Assembly (NCBI GenBank): GCA_017948555.1
Contig: JAFMYY010000034.1
Coordinates: 2,538-40,342, forward strand
Reading direction: 5' to 3'
Origin: Cesiribacteraceae bacterium YIM B00369
GTDB taxonomy: Bacteria; Bacteroidota; Bacteroidia; Cytophagales; Cyclobacteriaceae
Length of the DNA: 37,805 nucleotides
The position numbers were made by a program, and so were the translations under genes. The first letter of the stretch is position 1, and the number at the start of each line of letters is the position of its first letter. This document shows, piece after piece, positions 15,000 through 23,703 of the stretch. Under the pieces are notes generated by a model, which was not told the origin of the DNA, did not search any database, and was given only the letters and a program-made list of their open reading frames with translations.

Positions 15000-16133
15000 C
15001 TAGACCGGAACAGGCGCATTTCCTGCTATTAATTTTTGTTTTTTCAGCTCTGCCCAGAAATCTGCAGGTATTTTAACTTTCATAGATTGTACATTATCCT
15101 TTGCCTGCTGAGCTGAACGTGTTCCTGGTATTACAGCTGAAATTTCAGGAGGAGCAGCTGCAAACTGGAGGGCTGCCGTACGCAAATCAACTCCATGTTT
15201 TTTGGCTATGCCTTTTATTCTTTCCCTTTTCTCCTTAAAACCAGCCGGTATATCCCTGCTGTAGTTATAACGGTCTATTCCTGCCAGGAATCCTGAATTA
15301 AGCGGGGCTCCCGATATGATTGGAACATTGCGTTTGCCACAGGCAGGGAGAAGCCGGTTAAGGGCATCTTCATGCTCTATTAATGAATATTTAGTTGCTG
15401 AGAGGAAAATATCAGGATCAGCCACTTCAAGGGTTTGTAAAATGGGCTCAATTGTATTTACACCCAGGCCCCAGCCTTTAATCAGGCCTTCTTCCCTCAT
15501 TTTAGTCAACTCAGGCATTGCACCCTCACGTGCTGTTTTAAAATATTCAGTCCAGCGGCTGCCCATATCTTCATTATCGGGCGACAGGTCATGGATAAAA
15601 ACAATATCAATGCTTTCAATGCCCATGCGCTGTAAACTATCTTCTATTGAACGCCTTACTCCGGAAGCACTGTAATCGTATTCATAATCAAAAGGTGATG
15701 GCTCCTGCCACATGGTGTCGGGAATTTCTTTTGCAGGCTTAAGAAGCCTGCCGACCTTTGTGGAAATCACATACTCTTCGCGCTTTTTATTATGTAAAAA
15801 ATGGCCAAAACGGCGTTCGCTAAGCCCAAGCCCATACCAGGGAGAGGTATCAAAATAACGGACACCAGCAGCCCATGCTCCTTCCATTGCTTCCTGCGCC
15901 TGCCGGTCAGTTGTAGGCCGGAAGGCATTACCTATTGCCACACCACCCAGACCAAAAGACTGCTCCGGCTGGTACTTTTTTATTAGCGGCCCTTTTTCAG
16001 CTGATTCATGTTCCTTTATTTTATCACCCCCTGAAAATTTATCAGAGCCGTTAAATGCCGGCAGTACAGGGGCAATGGCAGCAACGGCTGCTCCTTTTAT
16101 TCCTGTGGACAGGAAATTACGTCTGGTAATCAT
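15000..16133 (-). CDS. Aldo/keto reductase with Tat signal
   Basis: 377 aa. The N-terminus is a Tat signal (T-R4-R5-N-F-L followed by an Ala-rich hydrophobic stretch to about residue 26). The remainder is an AKR barrel with the catalytic tetrad visible: D95 and Y100 (FDTSPWYG), K126 (STKVG) and H181 (FIHDLS). The C-terminal cofactor region has VIPGTRSAQQ. A periplasmic AKR must obtain NADP before export or work on a tightly bound cofactor. Tat-bearing AKRs do occur in Bacteroidota. It is 36 bp downstream of a second AKR gene, forming a probable operon. The substrate is unknown. Confidence 0.88.
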   Translation of the reverse strand: MITRRNFLSTGIKGAAVAAIAPVLPAFNGSDKFSGGDKIKEHESAEKGPLIKKYQPEQSFGLGGVAIGNAFRPTTDRQAQEAMEGAWAAGVRYFDTSPWYGLGLSERRFGHFLHNKKREEYVISTKVGRLLKPAKEIPDTMWQEPSPFDYEYDYSASGVRRSIEDSLQRMGIESIDIVFIHDLSPDNEDMGSRWTEYFKTAREGAMPELTKMREEGLIKGWGLGVNTIEPILQTLEVADPDIFLSATKYSLIEHEDALNRLLPACGKRNVPIISGAPLNSGFLAGIDRYNYSRDIPAGFKEKRERIKGIAKKHGVDLRTAALQFAAAPPEISAVIPGTRSAQQAKDNVQSMKVKIPADFWAELKKQKLIAGNAPVPV

Positions 16134-16169
16134 AATGAGTTGTGTATACTAAAAAATAAAAAAAGATCT

Positions 16170-17210
16170 TTATTTATAAAAGTCCGGAAGGGGATTGAGG
16201 CTGGTGTTCTGCCGCTGATGCCAGTATGGATACACCGGCGGAACCTCACTGGCAGCATCGAGTTTCTTCACCTGTTCAGTACTCAGGTTCCAGCCCACGG
16301 AATCAAGGTTCTGCTTCAGCTGTTCTTCATTGCGTGCACCAATTATAATGCTGGAAACCGTGGGGCGCTGCAACAACCAGTTAAGCGCCACCTGGGCAAC
16401 CGTTTTTCCGGTTTCAGCCGCCACTTCATCCATTGCATCAATGGTATTGTACAGCACTTCCTCCTTAACTACTGCTTCGGGAACAGGGCTTCCGCCTTTA
16501 GCTATCCGGGTATCTTTGGGTTTTGGTTTGTCTCTGCGGTATTTGCCTCCAAGCCAGCCTGCAGCCAGTGGCGACCAGATGATCCCTCCCACTTTCTGAT
16601 CTGTAGCAAGGGGCATTAATTCCCATTCGTATTCCCGGTTGGCAAGAGAATAATAAACCTGATGTGCCACATAGCGGCTCCAGCCATATTTTTCTGAAAC
16701 TGCTAAAGACTTCATCAGGTGCCAGCCTGAAAAATTGGAGGCTGCAATGTAGCGGATCTTTCCGCTTTGTACCAGATCATCAAGGGTTCGCAGAGTTTCT
16801 TCCACCGGAGTGTTGCCGTCAAACCCATGCATATGGTAAATATCTATATAATCTGTATTCAGCCGTTTCAGGCTTCCTTCCACCTGCTTTGTCAGGTGAT
16901 GGCGTGATGAGCCCTGGTTGTTAGCGCCTTCGCCAAAAGGAAACGTTCCTTTGGTGGATATCAGCACTTTATCTCTCCGGCCCCCGATTGCCTTACCCAG
17001 AATCTCCTCCGAAAGACCGTCGGAGTAAACATCTGCCGTATCGAATAAATTAACGCCTGCATCCATGCATAAATTAACCATGCGGGTAGCTTCTTCCTCC
17101 CGGGTGCTTCCCCAGGCTTTAAAAAATTCATTGCCCCCGCCAAAAGTAGCTGTTCCAAAGCCAAGAACCGGAACCTTCAGTCCGGATGCTCCTAATTGCC
17201 TGTATTCCAT
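16170..17210 (-). CDS. Aldo/keto reductase, cytoplasmic
   Basis: 346 aa, beginning with the usual AKR N-terminus (MEYRQLGASGLKVPVLGFGT). The tetrad is D57 and Y62 (FDTADVY), K87 (STKG) and H128 (YHMHGFD), and the C-terminal cofactor motif is IIIGARNEEQL. There is no signal peptide, in contrast to the neighbouring AKR. The length and sequence style fit the AKR group of general aldehyde and sugar-ketone reductases; the true substrate is unknown. It is likely transcribed from a promoter near 17254-17261 and continues into the Tat-bearing AKR gene 36 bp downstream. Confidence 0.9.
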   Translation of the reverse strand: MEYRQLGASGLKVPVLGFGTATFGGGNEFFKAWGSTREEEATRMVNLCMDAGVNLFDTADVYSDGLSEEILGKAIGGRRDKVLISTKGTFPFGEGANNQGSSRHHLTKQVEGSLKRLNTDYIDIYHMHGFDGNTPVEETLRTLDDLVQSGKIRYIAASNFSGWHLMKSLAVSEKYGWSRYVAHQVYYSLANREYEWELMPLATDQKVGGIIWSPLAAGWLGGKYRRDKPKPKDTRIAKGGSPVPEAVVKEEVLYNTIDAMDEVAAETGKTVAQVALNWLLQRPTVSSIIIGARNEEQLKQNLDSVGWNLSTEQVKKLDAASEVPPVYPYWHQRQNTSLNPLPDFYK

Positions 17211-17253
17211 AGTTGTATCAATTACCTTTTGCTAAAAATTATGCTATTGCTAT

Positions 17254-17261
17254 CAAAGGTA
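17254..17261 (-). promoter_or_regulatory. Candidate Bacteroidota -7 element for the aldo/keto reductase operon
   Basis: On the minus strand this reads TACCTTTG, an exact TAnnTTTG match 43 bp before the start at 17210. No well-spaced -33 TTTG was found. Confidence 0.3.
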
Positions 17262-17469
17262 ATGAGGAAGTACAACATAATGTTTTTCCCTCAATCCCGT
17301 GGAATGACTGAAAATTTGGTTAGAATTCCTTGCCGTCCTTAATATTTGGAATTTATACCGGCAAATTTTATTAGGTACAAGTATATTGGTGCTGCAGGAG
17401 GTAGCAACCGGGTTCTTATTTTTTGGGGGGGGTAATAAAAAATAAATACGGCACCGGGTGGTGTCCCAT
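17262..17469. other. Intergenic region left of the STAS-like gene
   Basis: Part of a 327-bp gap (17211-17537). Besides the -7 candidate and the terminator listed separately, it contains a run of eight G next to T- and A-rich tracts near 17417-17450. I see no ORF or RNA gene. Confidence 0.4.
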
Positions 17470-17526
17470 AAAAAAAAATACCGGAAAAGGCAAGGAATGG
17501 AAGCTCCACCTCAGACCTGTTCCGGT
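17470..17526 (-). terminator. Probable terminator of the STAS-like gene
   Basis: On the minus strand ACCGGAA (17520-17526) pairs with TTCCGGT (17480-17486), followed by a nine-T run. The long loop contains a further small stem (TGGA-GCT-TCCA). Confidence 0.6.
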
Positions 17527-17537
17527 TCAGTTATAAA

Positions 17538-17984
17538 TCAGGCAACAAATTTATTTTCACCACCTGATAACCAGTTTTTTGCATCTTCCAGAGCAGGAAA
17601 GCATGATAATTTAATTTCAGGATCTTTTATATATTCCATGATATTCTGGGCGGTAAGTTTTCCAAAAACATCCTCTGCCATTATAATTGCCTGTTTCTTA
17701 TAACATCCTGCCGAGGTAGCATCAGTCACCCACTTCACTCCTGCCCACTCCTGATCTGGTATTCCTAATACTTTTAAAAGCCGTATATCAGATACCCAGT
17801 TAACAATTTTATGTTTTCGGGCTATTTCAAGGGCTTTACTCATGCCCTCACGGTAAACTGCACTTGGAACAAAACCCTTCCAGGTTAGCAGGATTGCTGT
17901 AGAATCATTGATCAGTTCTATGGCAACATAATTATTCTGAAAGTGAATCATAAGATAATAATTAGCCAGTTGGATATTTCCCAA
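17538..17984 (-). CDS. STAS/SpoIIAA-like protein
   Basis: 148 aa; residue 12 (MIHFQNN) is a plausible alternative start. The pattern resembles a small Bacteroidota family with a SpoIIAA/STAS-like alpha/beta fold: an N-terminal strand pair, WKGFV, a helix REGMSKALEIARKHK, NWVSDIR, DQEWAGVKWV, and a terminal helix ALEDAKNWL. It is cytoplasmic, with no signal or membrane segment. The function is unknown; proteins of this type are usually single genes and may act as regulatory or ligand-binding modules. A terminator follows at 17470-17526. Confidence 0.65.
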   Translation of the reverse strand: MGNIQLANYYLMIHFQNNYVAIELINDSTAILLTWKGFVPSAVYREGMSKALEIARKHKIVNWVSDIRLLKVLGIPDQEWAGVKWVTDATSAGCYKKQAIIMAEDVFGKLTAQNIMEYIKDPEIKLSCFPALEDAKNWLSGGENKFVA

Positions 17985-18554
17985 TGACTGGTAAAATAAA
18001 TAAATGTAAGTTATTTTCTGTCAGGACTGCTCAAAACAGGCAACCTGCTCTCAGTCAGTATCTTTATTAATAAACTAAAATAAAAAGAAGCTGCCATACC
18101 TGCAATCAAAATCTCTTGTTAAGCATTAGCGATTTCAAAAAGATATGTAATATTTCAGGCAAACTGACATGCTAAAATAAAGCCCTTTCCGGATTAAATC
18201 CCTCTTGCCTGCCCGAATAGTATTAGAATATGACATATAAAAGAGATGTGGATAGCACTGAAAGTAAATACTTTAATCGTGCACAAATCGAAATTCAGGC
18301 AAAACCCGTGTAACATTCAATGCAAATGATGCTGAAATTTATATCGGTATTGGACATTTTTTTCAGGAGCACAGCTACTATCACAGTCACGGAGAATAAT
18401 TTCCCTCATTTTAACTGAGGAGCATACCAGCCACAGGACGCATCAGGCACATTGTTCGGTTTTCGCTAAGGCTCCAATGGAGTCGCTTTAAGTTTGGATC
18501 CTGACGGAAGGCTCCTTACTATTTCCGGCAGGAAATTCAGGCTGTGGTAAACAG
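17985..18554. other. Long intergenic region with possible decayed coding sequence
   Basis: 570 bp (681 bp if the next gene starts at 18666). On the plus strand a 27-codon ORF (18230-18313) is overlapped by a second open frame that continues to a TAA near 18400 and reads as plausible protein (NANDAEIYIGIGHFFQEHS). Joining them would need a +1 or -1 shift. It may be the remnant of a small gene; no family was recognised. No RNA gene or strong repeat was seen. Confidence 0.3.
18489..18496 (+). promoter_or_regulatory. Candidate -7 element upstream of the MDR gene
   Basis: TAAGTTTG matches TAnnTTTG exactly, 59 bp before the upstream ATG (18555) and 170 bp before the preferred start (18666). No -33 partner at the usual spacing. 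Confidence 0.2.
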
Positions 18555-18665
18555 GTGCTACATTTCATTAAAAATTTGCACCTCCCCCCTCTGATAAAAC
18601 ATAAGGCCCTGCCTCCTGTTCTGCATTTGAAAGCAGGAATTTTTAAACCAAAACAAAAACAGCTT

Positions 18666-19697
18666 ATGCTACAGCGCCAGGTTTACCGCATGCCTAAAGC
18701 AGGCTCTATTAAAGATTTACAAATAAGGGAAGAAGAATTGCCGGATCCTGAAGCCAATGAGGTGAGTGTCCGGGTCAAAGCTATCGGACTTAACTTTGCA
18801 GATGTTTTTGCCATGCAGGGCCTTTACAGCGCTACCCCTGAAGGTTCATTTATCCCGGGACTGGAGTTTTGCGGTGAGGTTATAGCAGTTGGCAGTAATG
18901 TGGAGGAATGGAAAACAGGCGATAAAGTGATGGGGGCCACAAAGTTTGGCGGTTATGCCTCCCACATCAATATCCACCACCGTTATGTTATACCACTTCC
19001 GCAGGACTGGAGTTATGAGGAGGGTGCCGGCTTTCTGGTGCAGGGACTAACGGCTTATTATGCGCTGACTGAACTGGGCAATCTCCAGAAAGATATGACG
19101 GTACTGATCCATAGTGCAGCCGGTGGTGTTGGGATACTGGCCAACCGTATTTGCAAAAAATACGGGGCTTATACCATTGGTACCACCGGCTCCGGCAGCA
19201 AAGTGACTTATCTCAGGCAGGAGGAGGCTTATGATGAGGTAATCGTGCGGGACAGGGCATTTTACGATAAACTCAAAAATGCGGTTGGCGGACGGCCCCT
19301 CCGCCTGATTATGGAATGTATCGGGGGCAAAATCCTGAAGGAAGGCTGGAAGGCTATGGCTCCCATGGGACGGATGGTGGTATATGGCAACGCCAGCTTT
19401 ACCAGCCACAGCTCAAAGCCCAACTACCCGAACCTGATCCGGAAGTATTTTATGCGCCCCAAAATCGACCCTCTGCGCCTGCCGACCCAAAATAAATCGC
19501 TCATGGGCTTTAACCTCATTTACCTCTATGAGCAAACAGATATGATGCACCGGTTCCTGAGCCGCTTACAGGCGCTGGGACTGGCCCCGCAGCATATAGG
19601 GCATGTCTTCCGCTTCAAGCAGATGCAGGAGGCAATTCAGCTTTTTCAGCAGGGAAAAACAATTGGAAAAGTGGTGGTAAAGGTGGAGGAAAATTAA
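18666..19697 (+). CDS. Zinc-independent MDR-type quinone oxidoreductase/alcohol dehydrogenase-like protein
   Basis: 343 aa from the ATG at 18666. The frame is open 37 codons further up to 18555, but that extension is basic, Leu-rich and unlike the family, while MLQRQVYRM matches the usual N-terminus. The GroES-like part spans about residues 1-125 (GLNFADVFAMQGLY, PGLEFCGEV). The nucleotide-binding part has HSAAGGVG (about 153-160) in the AxGGVG pattern of quinone oxidoreductases, and the VVYGNAS segment fits the VAT-1/zeta-crystallin-like branch. Zinc-ligand clusters are absent. It probably reduces quinones or enones with NADPH. It is a single gene preceded by a long non-coding region. Confidence 0.85.
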   Translation: MLQRQVYRMPKAGSIKDLQIREEELPDPEANEVSVRVKAIGLNFADVFAMQGLYSATPEGSFIPGLEFCGEVIAVGSNVEEWKTGDKVMGATKFGGYASHINIHHRYVIPLPQDWSYEEGAGFLVQGLTAYYALTELGNLQKDMTVLIHSAAGGVGILANRICKKYGAYTIGTTGSGSKVTYLRQEEAYDEVIVRDRAFYDKLKNAVGGRPLRLIMECIGGKILKEGWKAMAPMGRMVVYGNASFTSHSSKPNYPNLIRKYFMRPKIDPLRLPTQNKSLMGFNLIYLYEQTDMMHRFLSRLQALGLAPQHIGHVFRFKQMQEAIQLFQQGKTIGKVVVKVEEN

Positions 19698-20067
19698 TCA
19701 GGACCTTAAAAACAGTGCACTGCAAGCTCCATCAGGCAGATAGCCGTATGTTATTATTATTACCTGTAGTATCGGTGTTACCTCAATTGGTGGTAATACC
19801 TGTATTATCCTTATTACTGGTAATATCAAATAACCTTCTATTATAATTTAATCCGAATGATCTTATCAGCTTTGAACATTCTTGCACTGGTCTTAAACAG
19901 CTGAATATCCGGGGCTTTTTTTTAAAACAGAAGGCAAATAAAGTACTTATACTCATTAATTTTACCTGCAAAACATTTTTAATCCTTTTAAAACAGCCTT
20001 ATTACTAAAAAAAAGCTAAGTTTTAGGTATAATTGCATAAATTTTATCTGTACCCTGTACCAATACT
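19698..20067. other. Intergenic region with short direct and inverted repeats, before the Crp/Fnr gene
   Basis: 370 bp. TACCTGTAGTATC (19761-19773) recurs as TACCTGTATTATC (19797-19809), 36 bp later, and ATTACTGGTAAT (19813-19824) is an inverted pair of ATTAC/GTAAT. The rest is AT-rich. A TATAATTGC near 20020-20030 only loosely resembles a -7 element. It probably contains the promoter of the regulator gene at 20068. Confidence 0.35.
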
Positions 20068-20781
20068 ATGGCAACCAGTAAATACGAGTGTAGCACATGC
20101 CCCAACACCTCATGCATCATCAATAAAAATCTGCGCATTGATGCAATGGCTGCTTACATAGAGAAGAAAAACACCATCAGCTGTAAAAAAGGACAAAACT
20201 TTATTATTGAGGGTGCTCCGGTTCATGGTCTTTACTTTGTCAGGAAAGGAAAGGTAAAAGTGGCTAAAACAGGTCTGAACGGAAAAGAACAAATTATCCG
20301 CTTTGCCCGCGACGGGGAAATTGTGGGTCACCGGGGTTTTGGTGCAAGCCAGTTTTACCAGATAAATGCTGCCACTATTGAGGGCTCTGTCCTTTGCAAC
20401 TTTTCAACCGCTACCATGAATGAAATGCTGCATAATATCCCATCGCTCACCTACGATTTAATGCTCATATATGCAGAGGAGCTTAACAGCACAGAAACAA
20501 AAATTAAGAAATTTGCACAAATGACGGTGCGGGAAAAGGTAATAGATGCTTTTCTTTATTTCAACCGGAAATTCGGTCAGGTAAATGGTTTTCTCAATAT
20601 CCCCCTTTCAAGAAAAGAAATAGCAGACTTTGCAGGTACTACAGAAGAGCAGGTTATCAGGATAATTTCAGGCTTAAAAAAAGAAGGACTGCTGGTGGCT
20701 TCAGGGAAGAAACTGGGCATCAAAAATGTAGAATTACTTAGCAAGGAAATATCAGACCACAACTTTTTCCTCAGTCCCTGA
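20068..20781 (+). CDS. Crp/Fnr family transcriptional regulator, FNR-like cysteines
   Basis: 237 aa. The N-terminal Cys set is C8, C11 and C16 (CSTCPNTSC). A cNMP-binding-type beta roll follows (about 25-125; GLYFVRKGKVKV). Then come a dimerisation helix and a C-terminal winged HTH (PLSRKEIADFAGTTEEQVIRIISGLKKEGLL, about 176-206). C110 in EGSVLCNFS aligns with the position of E. coli FNR C122 (ETSMVCEIP), so four ligands for an oxygen-sensitive 4Fe-4S cluster may be present; C39 is an extra Cys. The gene lies just upstream of the nitrate uptake operon and is separated by a strong terminator, so it is the obvious candidate regulator of that operon. Confidence 0.9.
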   Translation: MATSKYECSTCPNTSCIINKNLRIDAMAAYIEKKNTISCKKGQNFIIEGAPVHGLYFVRKGKVKVAKTGLNGKEQIIRFARDGEIVGHRGFGASQFYQINAATIEGSVLCNFSTATMNEMLHNIPSLTYDLMLIYAEELNSTETKIKKFAQMTVREKVIDAFLYFNRKFGQVNGFLNIPLSRKEIADFAGTTEEQVIRIISGLKKEGLLVASGKKLGIKNVELLSKEISDHNFFLSP

Positions 20782-20821
20782 ACAAGTCCAATACGCTGAT
20801 TTTAAAGTTTTTAAAATTTTC

Positions 20822-20845
20822 AACCTGCGCTTTAGCAGGTTTTTT
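20822..20845 (+). terminator. Rho-independent terminator after the Crp/Fnr gene
   Basis: AACCTGC (20822-20828) pairs with GCAGGTT (20835-20841) around a six-base loop, followed by a T-run. It isolates the regulator from the nitrate operon. Confidence 0.85.
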
Positions 20846-20905
20846 CATGTTACAAAAGCTTGTTTTACCCTGCGGTATCCCATGAAATAGATACGCATTA
20901 CTACT

Positions 20906-20913
20906 TAGGTTTG
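20906..20913 (+). promoter_or_regulatory. Candidate -7 element of the nitrate uptake operon
   Basis: TAGGTTTG is an exact TAnnTTTG match, 73 bp before the porin start. No TTTG at the expected -33 position, which would fit an activator-dependent promoter. Confidence 0.35.
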
Positions 20914-20924
20914 CATTGTTGGAT

Positions 20925-20940
20925 CTGATTAAAATATCAG
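20925..20940. promoter_or_regulatory. Candidate Crp/Fnr-type operator
   Basis: CTGAT-N6-ATCAG, a perfect inverted repeat with CRP-like N6 spacing and arms similar to the FNR half site TTGAT. It lies between the -7 candidate and the porin start. The neighbouring Crp/Fnr protein is the likely ligand. Confidence 0.28.
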
Positions 20941-20986
20941 CCAGCAGAAACAATGTTTTTCTCCCAAACCTAAAATTAATGCGAGC

Positions 20987-22267
20987 ATGAAAAAACTCTT
21001 TTACCTGTCTACCCTACTCCTGAGCATTGGCGGATATGAAGCAAATGCCCAGTTTACACTCTCAGCTGAAGTCCGGCCAAGAACAGAATTCAGGCATGGC
21101 TTTAAAACCTTAACCACCGAATCAAAAGACGCAGCTTTTTTCACAGAGCAAAGATCAAGGCTTAATGCTGATTTTCTTTCTGAAGAAAAAAATTATCAGC
21201 TGAGGGTATCTTTCCAGGACGTCAGGATCTGGGGAGAAGTACCTCAGATATTTAAAAACGATGCAGGTAATACCTTTATAAGTGAAGCCTGGGGACAGTA
21301 CTTTATTAATCCTGCATTTTCTGTAAAAGCCGGCCGCCAGATTATTTCTTATGATAACGAACGGATTTTAGGGGGCCTGGAATGGGCTCAGCAGGGAAGA
21401 AGGCATGATGCCTTACTTTTAATGTATGAAGGCATTGAGAATGAAACCAAGCTGCATCTGGGCTTTGCTTATAACCAGGATGATGACATTCCGGAGCCTG
21501 CTCTCCTGCAGAATGAAGGGGCCCGCTTCTACAGCCTTATGGGCGGCAATTACAAAACCATGCAATACGGCTGGTTTAATAAGAAGATCAAGAAAAGTAA
21601 CATTTCCTTATTAGCCTTAAATACAGGGTACCAGAATGCCGACAGTACAGTTTCCAATAAACTGACCGCTGGTATGTACGCCACTACTTTCCTGGGTCCT
21701 GTTAAAATAGGTGGTGACCTTTACTACCAGGGAGGCAAACAAGCTAAAAGGGATGTCAGCGCCTTATTAGCAGGTATAAATGCCACCTTCACAACTCCGG
21801 TCACTCCTCTTACCTTCGGGGTGGAATATATCTCCGGCGACAGCAATCCTTCAGATTCAAAAATTACCAGCTTCAGCCCTGATTTTGGTACTAACCACGC
21901 CCACAACGGATTTATGGATTACTTCTTTGTAGGCAATGCCAACGGCAGTGTTGGTGTAACTGACCTCTATCTGAAAACCAACTTTAAACTGGCGGGCGGC
22001 GCCCTTAATGTAAATGTCCATGAATTCCTGACAGGATCAACCCAGACAGCAGGAGATGGTGCAACAGAACTGGATAAAGCTATGGGTACTGAGGTTGACC
22101 TGGTATTTGTTAAAAAGCTTAAGGAGGGTGTTGTATGGCATTTAGGTTACTCCCAGATGTTTGCCACCGATACAATGGAAGCCCTCAGAGGAGGAGACAA
22201 AAGTGCCATTCAAAACTGGGCCTGGACTATGATCACCTTCAAGCCAACGCTGTTTACATCCAAATAA
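20987..22267 (+). CDS. Outer-membrane porin (alginate-export/porin-like beta barrel)
   Basis: 426 aa with a signal peptide (residues 1-22, ending EANAQ). The mature part alternates short amphipathic strands rich in aromatic residues and ends with a strand-like C-terminus (WAWTMITFKPTL). Early motifs (SAEVRPRTEFRHGF, EQRSRLNADF, QDVRIWGE, AGRQIISYDNERILG) match the alginate-export-type porin group, which is widespread in Bacteroidota and not limited to alginate. As the first gene of the nitrate transport operon (41 bp before the NrtA gene) it probably lets nitrate cross the outer membrane. That role is inferred from context. Confidence 0.8.
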   Translation: MKKLFYLSTLLLSIGGYEANAQFTLSAEVRPRTEFRHGFKTLTTESKDAAFFTEQRSRLNADFLSEEKNYQLRVSFQDVRIWGEVPQIFKNDAGNTFISEAWGQYFINPAFSVKAGRQIISYDNERILGGLEWAQQGRRHDALLLMYEGIENETKLHLGFAYNQDDDIPEPALLQNEGARFYSLMGGNYKTMQYGWFNKKIKKSNISLLALNTGYQNADSTVSNKLTAGMYATTFLGPVKIGGDLYYQGGKQAKRDVSALLAGINATFTTPVTPLTFGVEYISGDSNPSDSKITSFSPDFGTNHAHNGFMDYFFVGNANGSVGVTDLYLKTNFKLAGGALNVNVHEFLTGSTQTAGDGATELDKAMGTEVDLVFVKKLKEGVVWHLGYSQMFATDTMEALRGGDKSAIQNWAWTMITFKPTLFTSK

Positions 22268-22308
22268 TTTAAATCAGTAAAATTTTACCACGACAAATAA
22301 AAAGTTCT

Positions 22309-23703
22309 ATGATTTCAATTAAAAAACTAAGCAGCCGGTTAACCCTTTTTGCAGCTGCAGCTACAGTACTATTCAGCTGCAGCGGAGGATCGGAAGGAAA
22401 AGTAACGGATGAGGTAAAGAAAGCTTCTGTTACCAATTTACTGGAAGTGGAAAAACCCCAGTTAACCTTTGGCTTTATTAAACTGACAGACATGGCTCCC
22501 CTGGCCATTGCCAAAGAGATGGGATACTTTGAGGATGAAGGTCTTTTTGTAACCATTGAAGCCCAGTCGAACTGGAAAAATATTCTTGACAGGGTAATTG
22601 ACGGACAGCTGGATGGTGCGCATATGCTGGCCGGGCAGCCCATTGCCGCCAGTGCAGGTTTTGGCCGCCAGGCCGAACTGGTTACCGCCTACTCCATGGA
22701 CCTGAATGGTAACGGCATTACAGTTTCGAACGAGGTGTGGGCAAAAATGAAAGCTAATGTTCCTTTAGATGCTGATGGTAAGCCTGTTCACCCTATTAAG
22801 GCCGATGCCCTGGCGCCGGTGATCAGGGAATATAAGAACAACGGAAAGCCTTTTAAAATGGGTATGGTGTTCCCTGTTTCTACACATAACTATGAACTCC
22901 GTTACTGGCTGGGTGCAGCGGGAATAAACCCCGGTTTTTACTCTGCAGACAATATCCAGGGCCAGATCGATGCTGAAGTACTTCTATCAGTTACCCCTCC
23001 CCCGCAAATGCCTGCCACTATGGAAGCAGGAACCATTTACGGTTATTGTGTAGGTGAACCATGGAACCAGCAGGCAGTATTTAAGGGCATTGGTGTGCCG
23101 GTTACCACTAATATGGATATCTGGAAAAACAACCCTGAGAAAGTGTTTGTAATGACCAAAAAATTCATGGAGGAAAATCCAAATACTGCCATCGCGGTAA
23201 CCAAAGCCCTGATCAGGGCCGGAAAATGGCTGGACACTCCGGGCAACAGACCTAAAGCAGTGGGTATCCTTTCCAGACCGGAATATGTGGGCGCCGACTC
23301 TGTGGTAATTGCCAATTCCATGACAGGAACATTTGAATTTGAAAAAGGTGATAAAAGAGCAATGCCTGATTTTAATGTTTTCTTCCGCCACGATGCTACT
23401 TACCCTTTCTATTCCGACGGTATATGGTTCCTGACTCAAATGAGAAGATGGGGACAAATTCCTGAAAGCAAGCCTGCCAACTGGTATTCAGAAACCATTA
23501 AGGAAATTTACCGCCCGGACATCTGGAGAAAAGCTGCAGAGCTTCTGGTAAAAGAAGGTCATTTAGAAGCCTCTGAAATTCCTGATACCGACGGATACAA
23601 GGCCCCGACTTCAGATTTTATCGATGGAGTGACTTATAATGGCAAAGACCCTATAGGTTACATCAACAGCTTCAAAATAGGTAATAAAGACGCCGTGCAG
23701 TAG
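22309..23703 (+). CDS. nrtA: Nitrate ABC transporter substrate-binding lipoprotein (NrtA/CmpA family)
   Basis: 464 aa. A lipoprotein signal ends at LFSC with C24. The family N-terminus follows ([23 protein letters not shown], then [24 protein letters not shown]), characteristic of NrtA/CmpA/NasF solute-binding proteins and distinct from the shorter taurine/sulfonate ones. The length equals that of cyanobacterial NrtA. It captures nitrate (possibly nitrite) in the periplasm for the permease encoded downstream. Bicarbonate-binding CmpA is close in sequence, but the nitrate sensor and NrtS genes in the same cluster favour nitrate. Two hairpins follow in the 189-bp gap before the permease gene. 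Confidence 0.9.
   Translation: MISIKKLSSRLTLFAAAATVLFSCSGGSEGKVTDEVKKASVTNLLEVEKPQLTFGFIKLTDMAPLAIAKEMGYFEDEGLFVTIEAQSNWKNILDRVIDGQLDGAHMLAGQPIAASAGFGRQAELVTAYSMDLNGNGITVSNEVWAKMKANVPLDADGKPVHPIKADALAPVIREYKNNGKPFKMGMVFPVSTHNYELRYWLGAAGINPGFYSADNIQGQIDAEVLLSVTPPPQMPATMEAGTIYGYCVGEPWNQQAVFKGIGVPVTTNMDIWKNNPEKVFVMTKKFMEENPNTAIAVTKALIRAGKWLDTPGNRPKAVGILSRPEYVGADSVVIANSMTGTFEFEKGDKRAMPDFNVFFRHDATYPFYSDGIWFLTQMRRWGQIPESKPANWYSETIKEIYRPDIWRKAAELLVKEGHLEASEIPDTDGYKAPTSDFIDGVTYNGKDPIGYINSFKIGNKDAVQ

Noticed and set aside
17417-17440. G8 homopolymer next to T/A tracts as phase-variable switch
   Set aside because: It lies in non-coding DNA about 200 bp from the aldo/keto reductase start and not between promoter elements; no evidence of switching.
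18555-18665. N-terminal extension of the MDR gene
   Set aside because: The 37 extra codons are basic and Leu/Pro-rich, unlike family N-termini; the ATG at 18666 begins the conserved fold.
19783-19971. 62-codon minus-strand frame
   Set aside because: No ribosome site, no motif, AT-rich repeat region; probably chance.
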